This document shows, one piece after another, positions 27,664 to 36,386 of a DNA stretch of 64,000 nt (position 1 is the stretch's first letter; every line of letters starts with the position of its first letter). A program made the translations under genes and the position numbers. The stretch lies in NCBI RefSeq assembly GCF_016798325.1, contig NZ_JAERVO010000007.1, positions 62,001-126,000 of the forward strand, in the 5' to 3' direction. This DNA comes from Marinobacter mangrovi. GTDB taxonomy: Bacteria > Pseudomonadota > Gammaproteobacteria > Pseudomonadales > Oleiphilaceae. The notes beneath the pieces are model-generated. The model did no database searches and had not been told where the DNA came from. It worked only from the letters and a program-made list of their open reading frames with translations.

Positions 27664-27750
27664 TTCCCCAGGCCAACAACGACAACGCGCTATCCCCCGG
27701 GGTAGCGCGTTTCACGCTAACAAACAGAAAACGCTTCCCAGGAGGCTCTC

Positions 27751-28935
27751 ATGTCAGATGCCGTTATCGTCTCCACCGCCCGCACCGGTCTGGGTAAATC
27801 CTACCGGGGTGCCCTGAACAACACCCACAGCGTCGACCTGGCCGGTCACGTGATCCAGCACGCGGTCCAGCGCGCCGGGATTGATCCCGCCATCGTCGAG
27901 GATGTGATCCTGGGCGCGACCTTCCATGAAGGCGCCCAGGGCAAGAACATGGCCCGCCTGGCAGCGATCCGCGCCGGTCTGCCGGTCACCACCGCCGGCC
28001 TGTCCATCAACCGCTTCTGCAGCTCCGGCCTGCAGTCCATCGCGCTGGCGTCCCAGCGGGTGCTGTCCGAGAAGGTTCCGGCCATGGTCGCCGGCGGCGT
28101 CGAGTCCATCAGCCTGGTGCAGAACGACAAGATCAACCAGTTCCACGCCACCAACGAATGGCTGATGCAGAACAAGCCGGAACTGTACCTGTCGATGATC
28201 GAAACCGCCGACATCGTGGCCCAGCGCTATGGCGTCAGCCGTGAAGCGCAGGACGAGTATTCCCTGATCAGTCAGCAGCGCACCGCGGCCGCGCAGGAAG
28301 CCGGTAAGTTCGACGACGAGATCGTCCCCTACGACGCCACCATGCTGGTGAAGGACAAGGAGACCGGCGAGGTCAGCGAAAAGCAGGTCACGCTCACCAG
28401 GGACGAGTGCAACCGTCCCAACACCACGTTGGAAGGTCTGGCGGGCCTGAACCCGGTACGCGGTGACGACCAGTTCGTGACCGCCGGCAACGCCAGCCAG
28501 CTGTCCGACGGCGCGTCGGCTTGTCTGGTCATGGACAGCACCTACGCCGAGAAGAACAACATTGAACCGATGGGCATCTTCCGCGGCTTCGCCGTCGCCG
28601 GCTGCGAGCCGGATGAAATGGGCATCGGTCCGGTCTTCGCGATTCCGCGTCTGCTGGAGCGCACCGGCCTGACCATGGACGACATCGACCTGTGGGAGCT
28701 GAACGAAGCGTTCGCATCCCAGGTGGTCTACTGCCGCGATCGTCTGGGCATTCCGATGGAGAAACTGAACGTCAACGGCGGCTCCATCTCGATCGGCCAT
28801 CCATACGGCGTGACGGGCTCCCGTCTGACCGGCCACGCGCTGATCGAAGGCAAGCGTCGCGGCGCCAGGTATGTGGTGGTCACCATGTGCATCGGTGGCG
28901 GTCAGGGGGCAGCCGGGTTGTTTGAGGTCGTTTGA
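27751..28935 (+). CDS. Acetyl-CoA C-acyltransferase (thiolase)
   Basis: 394-residue thiolase. The nucleophile Cys is in [15 protein letters not shown], with [26 protein letters not shown] and the second Cys in [25 protein letters not shown] precedes the ATG. It lies 87 bases after the fused hydratase/dehydrogenase, so the two likely form the last three steps of one beta-oxidation spiral. The insert region [24 protein letters not shown] is typical of degradative thiolases. Two thiolases in the region suggest two chain-length ranges or two pathways. Confidence 0.92.
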   Translation: MSDAVIVSTARTGLGKSYRGALNNTHSVDLAGHVIQHAVQRAGIDPAIVEDVILGATFHEGAQGKNMARLAAIRAGLPVTTAGLSINRFCSSGLQSIALASQRVLSEKVPAMVAGGVESISLVQNDKINQFHATNEWLMQNKPELYLSMIETADIVAQRYGVSREAQDEYSLISQQRTAAAQEAGKFDDEIVPYDATMLVKDKETGEVSEKQVTLTRDECNRPNTTLEGLAGLNPVRGDDQFVTAGNASQLSDGASACLVMDSTYAEKNNIEPMGIFRGFAVAGCEPDEMGIGPVFAIPRLLERTGLTMDDIDLWELNEAFASQVVYCRDRLGIPMEKLNVNGGSISIGHPYGVTGSRLTGHALIEGKRRGARYVVVTMCIGGGQGAAGLFEVV

Positions 28936-28999
28936 GACCTGAGTAAGCAGAAGGGTTAAGGTGCCTGACGACGTCGCGGTGATGGCCGTCGCGGGCGCC

Positions 29000-29096
29000 G
29001 ATGGCGCCTCAGAAGCTGAAGCATCTGCTACATGCTCGAGTGGGCGGCCCAATGTAGCCGACGCTTCAGCTTCGGAGCAGCCCGAGAGGGCTGCTG
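29000..29096. repeat. Dispersed repeat pair
   Basis: CAGAAGCTGAAGCATCTGCTACATG (29013-29037) and AATGTAGCCGACGCTTCAGCTTCGGAGC (29051-29078) are inverted relatives of the unit at 12245. Together they form a large hairpin in the gap between the thiolase and the next dehydrogenase. No gene is seen in 28936-29177. Confidence 0.6.
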
Positions 29097-29177
29097 TTCA
29101 TACCCCGAGCGCCTGGGTGAAAACGACACAAGAAATCCACGTCTTTGCAGCAAAACCAAAAACAACAGGTCAACACC

Positions 29178-30980
29178 ATGCAGCAGCGCATCATCAATCC
29201 CCACGATCTCGCCTTCCAGCTGTTGGAACTGCACCAGACGGAAGACGTCCTCCAATACGACCGCTACGCCGACCACAGCCGCGAAACGCTTGAGGCGGCG
29301 CTGGATCTGGCGCTGAAAGTGGCCGCGGAAGAATTCGCGCCCCACGCCCGTCTGGTGGATGAGGAAGAGCCCACCTTCGAGAACGGCCGGGTCGAGATGC
29401 GTCCGGAAGTGAAGAAGGCGCTGGACGTGCTGCGCGAGACCGGTTTGATGGCCGCGGGCCAGGACTACGAGCTGGGCGGTATGCAGCTGCCCGCCACCGT
29501 GGCGCAGATGTGCGTCGGCCTGCTCAAGGGCGCCAATGTCGGCACCCAGGGCTACGCCGGCCTGACCATTGCCGCCGCCAACCTGATCCTGGCGCACGGC
29601 AGCGAGGAACAAAAGGAACGCTATGGCCGTCCTATGCTGGCGGGGCGCTTCTTCGGCACGATGTGCCTGACCGAACCCCATGCCGGCTCGTCACTGGGCG
29701 ACCTGAAAACCCGGGCCGAGCCGGCCGGTGACGGCAGCTATCGCCTGAAAGGCAACAAGATATTCATCTCCGCCGGTGACCACGAGCTGAGCGAGAACAT
29801 CGTGCACATGGTACTGGGTCGACTGCCGGACGCGCCGGCGGGCGTTAAGGGCATTTCCCTGTTCCTGGTACCCAAGTTCCTGGTGAACGAGGACGGCTCT
29901 CTGGGCGAGCGCAACGATGTGGCGCTGGCCGGATTGATCCACAAGATGGGCTATCGTGGCACTACGTCCACCATGCTCAACTTCGGCGAAAAAGACGGCG
30001 CCGTCGGTTACCTGGTGGGCGAGCCCCACAATGGGCTGGCGGCCATGTTCCACATGATGAACGAGGCGCGTATTGGCGTCGGCCTGGGCGCGGTCATGCT
30101 GGGCTATACCGGTTACCTGCACGCGCTGGATTACGCCCGCGATCGCAAGCAGGGTCGCCCCATGGGGGAGAAGGACCCGAACACCGGCCAGGTGCCATTG
30201 ACCCGACATGCCGATATCCGTCGTATGCTTCTGACCCAGAAAGCCTACGTCGAGGGCGGCCTGTCCCTGTGTCTGGAGGGGGCGCGACTGGTCGATGAAA
30301 AGAAATTTGCCGAGAGCGAGGCCAACAGGAAAGAAGCCGCCGGTCTGCTGGATCTGCTGACGCCGCTGATCAAGTCCTGGCCCTCCCAGTACTGCCTTGA
30401 GGCCAACAGCCTGGCGATCCAGGTGCACGGCGGTTACGGCTACACCCGGGAATACCCGGTGGAGCAGTTCTATCGTGACAACCGGTTGAACCCCATCCAC
30501 GAGGGTACCCACGGCATCCAGGGTATGGACCTGCTGGGCCGTAAGGTGATGCAGTCCGAGGGGCAGCACTACCGGGCATTGCTCAAACGCATTCGGCGGA
30601 CCATTGCCGAGGCGCAGGAAGTGCCTGAGCTGGCGGACAACGCGGCGCGCCTGGACAAGGCGCTCGCCCAACTGGTCGAGGCTACCGATGCGATCAACGT
30701 CGTGCGCGCCACCGGTGCCACCGAGCGCGCGTTGGCCAATGCCTCGCTGTACCTGGAGGCTTTCGGTCATACGGTTGTGGGTTGGCTGTGGCTGAGACAG
30801 GCCCAGGCAGCGTTGACCGGTATCGAGAACGCTGGTCCGCAACCGGAAGCGTTTTACCGCGGCAAGCTGCGGGCCTGTGACTATTTTGCCCGATACGAAC
30901 TGCCGCGGGTCGGCTCACTGGCCGGACTGTTGGCCGAGGTGGATACGACCGCCCTGGACATGACGGAATCGGAGTTTTAA
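29178..30980 (+). CDS. Acyl-CoA dehydrogenase, DmdC-like long form
   Basis: 600-residue acyl-CoA dehydrogenase with the extra C-terminal domain of the 3-methylmercaptopropionyl-CoA dehydrogenase (DmdC) class. CLTEPHAGSSLGDLKTRAEP, KGNKIFISAGDHELSENIVHMVLGR, MNEARIGVGLGAVMLGYTGYLHALDYA and QVHGGYGYTREYPVEQFYRDNRLNPIHEGTHGIQGMDLLGRK are the class motifs. The start at 29178 opens MQQRIINPHDLAFQLLE; an upstream TTG at 29145 is less likely. Many proteins of this class act on ordinary fatty acyl-CoAs, so DMSP metabolism should not be assumed. It follows the thiolase after a repeat-filled gap. Confidence 0.9.
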   Translation: MQQRIINPHDLAFQLLELHQTEDVLQYDRYADHSRETLEAALDLALKVAAEEFAPHARLVDEEEPTFENGRVEMRPEVKKALDVLRETGLMAAGQDYELGGMQLPATVAQMCVGLLKGANVGTQGYAGLTIAAANLILAHGSEEQKERYGRPMLAGRFFGTMCLTEPHAGSSLGDLKTRAEPAGDGSYRLKGNKIFISAGDHELSENIVHMVLGRLPDAPAGVKGISLFLVPKFLVNEDGSLGERNDVALAGLIHKMGYRGTTSTMLNFGEKDGAVGYLVGEPHNGLAAMFHMMNEARIGVGLGAVMLGYTGYLHALDYARDRKQGRPMGEKDPNTGQVPLTRHADIRRMLLTQKAYVEGGLSLCLEGARLVDEKKFAESEANRKEAAGLLDLLTPLIKSWPSQYCLEANSLAIQVHGGYGYTREYPVEQFYRDNRLNPIHEGTHGIQGMDLLGRKVMQSEGQHYRALLKRIRRTIAEAQEVPELADNAARLDKALAQLVEATDAINVVRATGATERALANASLYLEAFGHTVVGWLWLRQAQAALTGIENAGPQPEAFYRGKLRACDYFARYELPRVGSLAGLLAEVDTTALDMTESEF

Positions 30981-31034
30981 CAGTTGACGTCGGGGCCTGA
31001 CGCCGCGTTTACCCCCCCAAGTTAGCGGGGCGCG

Positions 31035-31137
31035 AATGGTCACCCTGGCCGGAGGAAGCACAAGGACATGCTGGTCGGAATAGCGGCCAGGGACGGCCGT
31101 CTATTCCAGCGGAGGCCAGGGTGTCCATTGGCTTTCC
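31035..31137. repeat. Long hairpin repeat P, copy 3
   Basis: Outer arms AATGGTCACCCTGGCC (31035-31050) and its near-complement at 31114-31129 pair at 15 of 16 positions. Inner arms GGAATAG (31077-31083) and CTATTCC (31101-31107) are perfect. The core CGGCCAGGGACGGCCGTCT is identical to copy 1, in the same orientation. Confidence 0.82.
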
Positions 31138-31207
31138 TGGCACGGGTTCTAAGGCTGGGCCAAAGTGACGGACAAATCGGGCGAAAACAACAAAGGAGAT
31201 CGGACGA

Positions 31208-32314
31208 ATGACACGTGAAGCAAAAGCTGTGATCTGCCGGGAATGGGGCCAGCCCATTACCGTCGAGACCATCCAGGTCGCACCACCCAAGCGCAACGAA
31301 ATCACTATCAAGGTCGCCGCCTGTGGCGTCTGCCACAGCGACCTCTCCGCCACCACCGGCAAGATCCAGTATCCGCCACCCCTGGTGCTCGGCCACGAGG
31401 CCGCCGGCGTGGTCGTTGAAGTGGGTGAGGGCGTGACCGACTTCAAGGAAGGCGACCACGTCGTCAGCTCCTTTATCTCCATGTGCGGCAAGTGCCGCCA
31501 GTGCGTCCGCGGTCGTCCGGTCCTCTGCGAGAACGCCCGCAAGGCCATGTTTACCCTGCCGGATGGCACCGTGCGCACCACCGACGCCGACGGCAACGAC
31601 CTCAACGTGTTTGGCGCCTGCGGCGTGATGGCGGAATACGCCACGCTGCATGTGGACAACGCGGTCAAGATCGAAGAGGGCGTGCCCCTGCAGAATGCTG
31701 CGCTGGTGGGTTGCGCCGTTATGACCGGTGTCGGTGCCGTGTTCAACACCGCCAGGCTGGAGCCGGGCTCGCGTGCCGCAGTGTTTGGCATCGGTGGTGT
31801 CGGTCTGAACGCGATTCAGGGGTGCGCCACGGCCGGCGCCGAGATGATCGTCGCCGTGGACACCAACGACAAGAAACTGGAAATGGCCAAGGAATTCGGC
31901 GCCACCCACACCGTCAACATCAACGAGGTGGACGATGCCGCCAAAGCGGTCAAAAAGCTGACCGGCGGTGTCGACTACGCGTTCGAATGCGTCGGAGCGG
32001 GCGCTGTAGCGGCCCAGGCATACAAGTGTCTGGGACGGGGCGGCACCGCGGTGGTCGTCGGCGTCGCCGATCCCAAGGACAAGACCGAAATCGGCACCCT
32101 GTCGCTGCCGGCGGACGAGCGCACCCTCAAGGGCAGCTGGCTCGGCTCGGCGCGGCCGCAGCACGATTTCCCCCGCATCCTGGCCCTGTACAAGGCCGGC
32201 AAGCTCAAACTGGATGAACTGATTACCCAGACCTACCGCATCGACCAGGCGCCCCAGGCGTTCGATGATATGGTGGCTGGCAAGAACGCCCGCGGCGTTA
32301 TCGTGTTCGACTGA
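31208..32314 (+). CDS. Zinc-dependent alcohol dehydrogenase
   Basis: 368-residue medium-chain dehydrogenase. The catalytic zinc ligands Cys42 (GVCHSD) and His63 (GHEAAGVVVEVG) and the structural zinc cluster CGKCRQCVRGRPVLC are present. The Rossmann motif GIGGVGLNAIQG is followed by an acidic residue (AVDTND), pointing to NAD. CAAAGGAG precedes the ATG. An aldehyde dehydrogenase gene follows after 20 bases, so the pair would oxidise an alcohol to the acid for CoA activation. Substrate not identifiable. Confidence 0.92.
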   Translation: MTREAKAVICREWGQPITVETIQVAPPKRNEITIKVAACGVCHSDLSATTGKIQYPPPLVLGHEAAGVVVEVGEGVTDFKEGDHVVSSFISMCGKCRQCVRGRPVLCENARKAMFTLPDGTVRTTDADGNDLNVFGACGVMAEYATLHVDNAVKIEEGVPLQNAALVGCAVMTGVGAVFNTARLEPGSRAAVFGIGGVGLNAIQGCATAGAEMIVAVDTNDKKLEMAKEFGATHTVNINEVDDAAKAVKKLTGGVDYAFECVGAGAVAAQAYKCLGRGGTAVVVGVADPKDKTEIGTLSLPADERTLKGSWLGSARPQHDFPRILALYKAGKLKLDELITQTYRIDQAPQAFDDMVAGKNARGVIVFD

Positions 32315-32334
32315 GGCCAACGAAGGAGCGCATC

Positions 32335-33750
32335 ATGAACGATCTGAGCAAGCTTTACATCAACGGCCAGTGGGAAGACTGGACGGGCGACACCCTGGAC
32401 GTGCACGAAGCGGCCACCGGTGAGGTCATGGCCAAAGTGCCGGCCGCCGGACGGGATGAAATGGAGCGCGCGATCGCCGCCGCCCACGACGCGTTCGACA
32501 GCTGGTCGGAATCGTCCCTGGACGAGCGCACGAAAGTGCTGGAACAACTGCTGGACGGCCTCAAGGCCCGCGCGGACGAGATCGCCGAGACGGTGAGCCG
32601 GGAAGTGGGCATGCCGCTCAAGATGGCCAGCCAGATTCAGGCCGGCATGCCGATCATCACCACCAAGACCTACCTGAAACTGCTGCCCGAGTTCGCCTTC
32701 AGCGAGCAGGTGGGCAATTCCGAGGTGCAGTACGCGCCGGTGGGCGTCGTGGGCTGTATCACACCTTGGAACTACCCGCTGCACCAGGTCATGCTGAAGA
32801 TCGTCCCGGCGATTGCGGCCGGTTGCACCGTGGTGCTCAAGCCCAGTGAGATCGCGCCGGGCACGGCGTTCATCCTGGCGGACATCCTGGATCAGACCGA
32901 TCTGCCCAAGGGCGTGTTCAACATGGTCTGCGGCCTGGGCCAGACCGCCGGCGACACCCTGATCAAGCACCCGCAGGTGAACATGGTGTCCTTCACCGGG
33001 TCCACCCGCACCGGTCACCTGATCGCCCATGCGGCGGCGGACGACTTCAAGCGGTATGCGCTGGAAATGGGTGGCAAGTCCGCTTCGGTGATCCTGCCGG
33101 ACGCCGACCTCAAGGCCGCGGTAAAAGGCACGGTCAACAACTGTCTGCTTAACTCCGGCCAGACCTGCACGGCGTTGACCCGTATGTTGGTGCCGGCCAG
33201 CCAGCACGACGAGGCCTGTGAGCTGGCGGCGGAAGCCGTGGCAAAAATGACCCCGGGGAACCCGCTGGAAGAGACCACTCGTCTCGGCCCGTTGGCCTCG
33301 GCCCAGCAGCGCGACAAGGTGTTCGAGTACATCCGCCTGGGCCAGGAAGAGGGTGCCACGCTGGTGGCTGGCGGCGCCGGTGCGCCCGATGGACTGGAGC
33401 AGGGCTATTTCGCGAAAGCCACTGTGTTTGGCAACGTGAAGCCCGACAGCCGTCTGGCGCAGGAGGAAATCTTCGGCCCGGTGCTGTGTGTGATTCCCTA
33501 CGTGGATGAAGCGGAGGCGATTCGCATTGCCAACGGCACGGCCTACGGTCTGTCCGGCGCGGTCTGGTCTGGTGATGCGGACAAGGCGAAGAAAATCGCC
33601 GGCAAGCTGCGCACCGGTCAGGTGTTCGTCAACGGCGGTGCCTTTAACCCGCAGGCGCCGTTTGGTGGCTTCGGACACTCCGGTGTCGGCCGCGAGTTCG
33701 GCAAATGGGGACTGGAAGAGTTCCTGGAGGTCCGTTCTCTCCAGCTCTGA
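32335..33750 (+). CDS. Aldehyde dehydrogenase
   Basis: 471-residue NAD(P)-dependent aldehyde dehydrogenase. The catalytic Cys278 is in NSGQTCTALTRM and the general base Glu244 in ALEMGGKSASVILPDADL. TPWNYPLHQVMLKIVPAIAAG and FTGSTRTGHLIA are the cofactor-binding motifs. It is coupled to the alcohol dehydrogenase upstream and followed 56 bases later by a hotdog thioesterase. It would deliver a carboxylic acid to the local acyl-CoA pathways. Confidence 0.93.
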   Translation: MNDLSKLYINGQWEDWTGDTLDVHEAATGEVMAKVPAAGRDEMERAIAAAHDAFDSWSESSLDERTKVLEQLLDGLKARADEIAETVSREVGMPLKMASQIQAGMPIITTKTYLKLLPEFAFSEQVGNSEVQYAPVGVVGCITPWNYPLHQVMLKIVPAIAAGCTVVLKPSEIAPGTAFILADILDQTDLPKGVFNMVCGLGQTAGDTLIKHPQVNMVSFTGSTRTGHLIAHAAADDFKRYALEMGGKSASVILPDADLKAAVKGTVNNCLLNSGQTCTALTRMLVPASQHDEACELAAEAVAKMTPGNPLEETTRLGPLASAQQRDKVFEYIRLGQEEGATLVAGGAGAPDGLEQGYFAKATVFGNVKPDSRLAQEEIFGPVLCVIPYVDEAEAIRIANGTAYGLSGAVWSGDADKAKKIAGKLRTGQVFVNGGAFNPQAPFGGFGHSGVGREFGKWGLEEFLEVRSLQL

Positions 33751-33806
33751 TTGGTGGTTTAATAGGTCGCTAATCAAAGTGAGGCCTACCGAGAGGATCA
33801 ACGACA

Positions 33807-34238
33807 ATGAGCAGTATCTGGACGCGGACCCCAACCGTCGAGGCGATGACCGAAGGCTCAGCCAACACCGCTGTGCGCAGCCTCGGCATTGAATACCTGG
33901 AAGTGGGTGATGACTTCATCAAGGCGAAGATGCCGGTGGACGAACGCACCCGTCAGCCTTTCGGCATTCTTCATGGCGGTGCGTCCGTGGTCCTCGCGGA
34001 AACCCTCGGCAGCATGGCGGCCAACTACTGTTTGCGTAAGCCGGACCAGGTGGCGGTGGGGCTGGAGATCAACGCCAACCACATCCGCTCGGTGGCGTCG
34101 GGTTGGGTCTATGGCACAGCCCGTCCTTTCCACATCGGTGGCAGCACTCAGGTGTGGGAGATCCGGATCGAGAACGAAGAGGGCAAGCTGACCTGCGTCT
34201 CGCGGATCACCATGGCCGTCATCAACAAGCCCGGCTGA
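33807..34238 (+). CDS. PaaI/YdiI-type hotdog thioesterase
   Basis: 143-residue hotdog protein. FGILHGGASVVLAETLGSMAAN contains the HGG motif and the catalytic acidic residue of the PaaI/MenI family. GLEINANHIRSVASGWVYGTARP is the second conserved strand. It hydrolyses acyl- or aryl-CoA thioesters in relatives. AGAGGAT precedes the ATG. It is likely the last gene of the alcohol/aldehyde dehydrogenase operon and converges on the TetR gene. Confidence 0.88.
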   Translation: MSSIWTRTPTVEAMTEGSANTAVRSLGIEYLEVGDDFIKAKMPVDERTRQPFGILHGGASVVLAETLGSMAANYCLRKPDQVAVGLEINANHIRSVASGWVYGTARPFHIGGSTQVWEIRIENEEGKLTCVSRITMAVINKPG

Positions 34239-34253
34239 TCGCCGTTCTTCGGG

Positions 34254-34271
34254 GCCTGGAAGGTTCCAGGC
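34254..34271. terminator. Hairpin between convergent genes
   Basis: A seven-base perfect stem (gcctgga / tccaggc) with a four-base loop lies in the 39-base gap between the thioesterase and TetR stops. No T-run on either side, so the terminator role is tentative. Confidence 0.35.
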
Positions 34272-34277
34272 TCACGC

Positions 34278-34904
34278 TCAGTCTGCCGTGCCGCCCAGCA
34301 ATATGCGTACGGCGCGGCAGGCGTCTTCCAGCTCGTCCTGCCGCGGCGCCCGACCGCTGATCACGTCACTGTAGAGGCAGGATTCCGCCAGTCGCACCAT
34401 GAAATAGGACAGGCTCTCCACCTTCATCGATGGTTTGGGCAGGTGGCCTGCGTCGATCTGTTCCCACAGCATGCGGGTATTGGCCTGCACCACGCGATTG
34501 TGCAGTGTTGAACTGGCGGACGTGAGAATGCGCAGGGCGTATTCCGGATCCTGGCTGATAAAGCGGCGCAGGGCGGCGTCGTTAAGCAGCACGGAATTGA
34601 TCCGGTGATAGACACCGGCGATGTAGTCGATGCCCTCCCCAGGCGTCTGTTCCCGGGCCCACTCGCGGATGGGCGCGTAAAGGGACCAAAGGATCTCCCC
34701 CAGCAGCAGGTTCTTGTTGCCGACCCAGCGGAACAGGGTCGCGCGGCCGATATTCAGTTCTTCCGCCAGTGAGGCCAGATGGATGCGCTCGCCGGCGAGC
34801 CACAGCTCCCGGGCGCGATTGAAGGCATCATCGGGCGTGGCCCGGGTGGGGCGCTCGGTAGCGTGTCCGGGGGTCGATCGGAGTGAGTTTGCGTGTCGTG
34901 CCAC
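34278..34904 (-). CDS. TetR-family regulator, QsdR-like
   Basis: 208-residue regulator. The N-terminal helix-turn-helix is seen in ERIHLASLAEELNIGRATLFRWVGNKNLLLGEILW, and the C-terminal domain resembles the QsdR group (ALRRFISQDPEYALRILTSASSTLHNRVVQANT). GTG 34904 is chosen because AAAGG lies five bases upstream; the ATG at 34952 lacks a ribosome site. It diverges from the nitronate monooxygenase gene across 496 bases, and its target may be that operon or the alcohol/aldehyde dehydrogenase set. Confidence 0.85.
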   Translation of the reverse strand: MARHANSLRSTPGHATERPTRATPDDAFNRARELWLAGERIHLASLAEELNIGRATLFRWVGNKNLLLGEILWSLYAPIREWAREQTPGEGIDYIAGVYHRINSVLLNDAALRRFISQDPEYALRILTSASSTLHNRVVQANTRMLWEQIDAGHLPKPSMKVESLSYFMVRLAESCLYSDVISGRAPRQDELEDACRAVRILLGGTAD

Positions 34905-35264
34905 AGTTACCTTTCCTGTCCGGTCGTTTGTTGTTATTGGGTGTCGAGTCATGCACTGCCGGTTCCGTCCGCACTGCGAAACTAACCATATCACGGTTTG
35001 GTGGCCACCCAATGCTCTCTCGGCGGTTCGGTGACCGGAATGTGATCTGTAAAGCGCCCGCTGATCGGGCGGTCAATTGACTCAGGGCATCTCCGTTCAT
35101 GGCTGCCGGGAACTTGACGTGGATCCCACCGTCTTGAACACGTCGGACGGTCAGGTACTCCCCCTGACCGCTTGACCATTGGAGTGTTCTCATTGCTCCC
35201 GGATGGCACGCTTCGGAGCCGTTTTATGCGTCTCGGCTACCGGGGAAGTCTCCAGCCCTCTTTT

Positions 35265-35293
35265 GGCGGGCACGTGCCCTGCCCGCCTTTTTT
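35265..35293 (+). terminator. Intrinsic terminator with no gene in front
   Basis: A seven-base GC stem (ggcgggc / gcccgcc) with a nine-base loop is followed by TTTTTT. It lies 108 bases before the nitronate monooxygenase start, on the same strand. The only DNA upstream is the non-coding gap back to the divergent TetR gene, including a seven-base stem at 35149-35169 (ggtcagg / cctgacc). It may end a short leader or small RNA. Confidence 0.6.
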
Positions 35294-35400
35294 CCTGCCT
35301 TTCTTGTCGTTCCGTTCGTTGATTCTGCTCGCCGCAGCATTAATAATGAAATCTAGTTCCAATAAACAGAATAGTCGAATCATTTTTAACTGGGGTGCCC

Positions 35401-36375
35401 ATGAAGACACGAATTACCGAACTGTTCCGGATCCAACATCCCATCATCCAGGGCGGCATGCACCACGTGGGCTATGCCGAACTGGCGTCCGCGGTGTCCA
35501 ATGCGGGCGGGCTCGGCATCATTACCGGTCTGACCCAGCCCACGCCGGACGATCTGGCCCGGGAAATCGCTCGCTGCCACGAGATGACCGACAAGCCGTT
35601 CGGCGTGAACCTGACGTTCCTGCCCAGCTTCAAGGCGCCGCCCTATCCGGAATACATCCAGGCGATCATCGAAGGTGGCGTCAAAGCGGTGGAGACCGCC
35701 GGCCGCAGCCCGGAGCAGTACATGCCAGCGCTCAAGGACGCGGGCATCAAGGTGATCCACAAGTGTACCTCGGTCCGCCACGCGCTAAAGGCGGAGAAGA
35801 TCGGCTGTGACGCGGTCAGCGTCGACGGCTTCGAGTGTGGTGGCCATCCCGGTGAAGACGACATCCCCAACTTCATCCTGCTGCCCCGGGCAGCGGAAGA
35901 ACTGACCATTCCGTTCGTGGCCTCCGGCGGCATGGCGGACGGCCGAAGTCTGGTCGCCGCCATGGCCCTCGGCGCCGAGGGCATGAACATGGGCACGCGC
36001 TTTATCGCCACCACGGACGCGCCGGTCCACGAGAACGTGAAGCAGGCCCTGGTCGAAGCGGACGAGCGCCAGACCCGGCTGATCATGCGCGGCCTGCGCA
36101 ATACCGAGCGGGTCATGAAGAACGCCGCCGTGGACGAAATCGTACGGATCGAAGCCGAGAAGGGCGACGACGTCAGCATCGACGACATCCGCCATCTGGT
36201 GACCGGCGTCAAAGGTCGCAAGGTGCTGCAGGAGGGCCAGATGGATGAAGCGGCCTGGAGCTGCGGCATGGTGGCGGGCCTGATCCACGACATCCCCAGC
36301 TGCGCCGATCTGCTGGCGCGCATCATGGACGAGGCCGAAACGCTGATCCGCCAGCGGCTCGTCGGCAGCCTGTAA
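35401..36375 (+). CDS. Nitronate monooxygenase/2-nitropropane dioxygenase family flavoprotein
   Basis: 324-residue FMN-dependent TIM-barrel protein. QHPIIQGGMHHVGYAELASAVSNAGGLGIITG is the family opening, followed by DGFECGGHPGEDD with the FMN/active-site region, FVASGGMADGRSLVAAMALGAEGMNMGTRF as the phosphate loop. Many members outside classical nitronate oxidases are found with acyl-CoA genes and have unknown reactions. ATG 35401 is preferred to GTG 35395. It begins a two-gene unit with the lactonase-like gene 11 bases downstream. Confidence 0.88.
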   Translation: MKTRITELFRIQHPIIQGGMHHVGYAELASAVSNAGGLGIITGLTQPTPDDLAREIARCHEMTDKPFGVNLTFLPSFKAPPYPEYIQAIIEGGVKAVETAGRSPEQYMPALKDAGIKVIHKCTSVRHALKAEKIGCDAVSVDGFECGGHPGEDDIPNFILLPRAAEELTIPFVASGGMADGRSLVAAMALGAEGMNMGTRFIATTDAPVHENVKQALVEADERQTRLIMRGLRNTERVMKNAAVDEIVRIEAEKGDDVSIDDIRHLVTGVKGRKVLQEGQMDEAAWSCGMVAGLIHDIPSCADLLARIMDEAETLIRQRLVGSL

Positions 36376-36386
36376 CGAGGTGTGTT

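Noticed and set aside
35356-35372. GTTCCAATAAACAGAAT before the nitronate monooxygenase as an IclR-type site
   Set aside because: It matches 12 of 17 bases of the iclR site but misses the central CGC; it could be chance.
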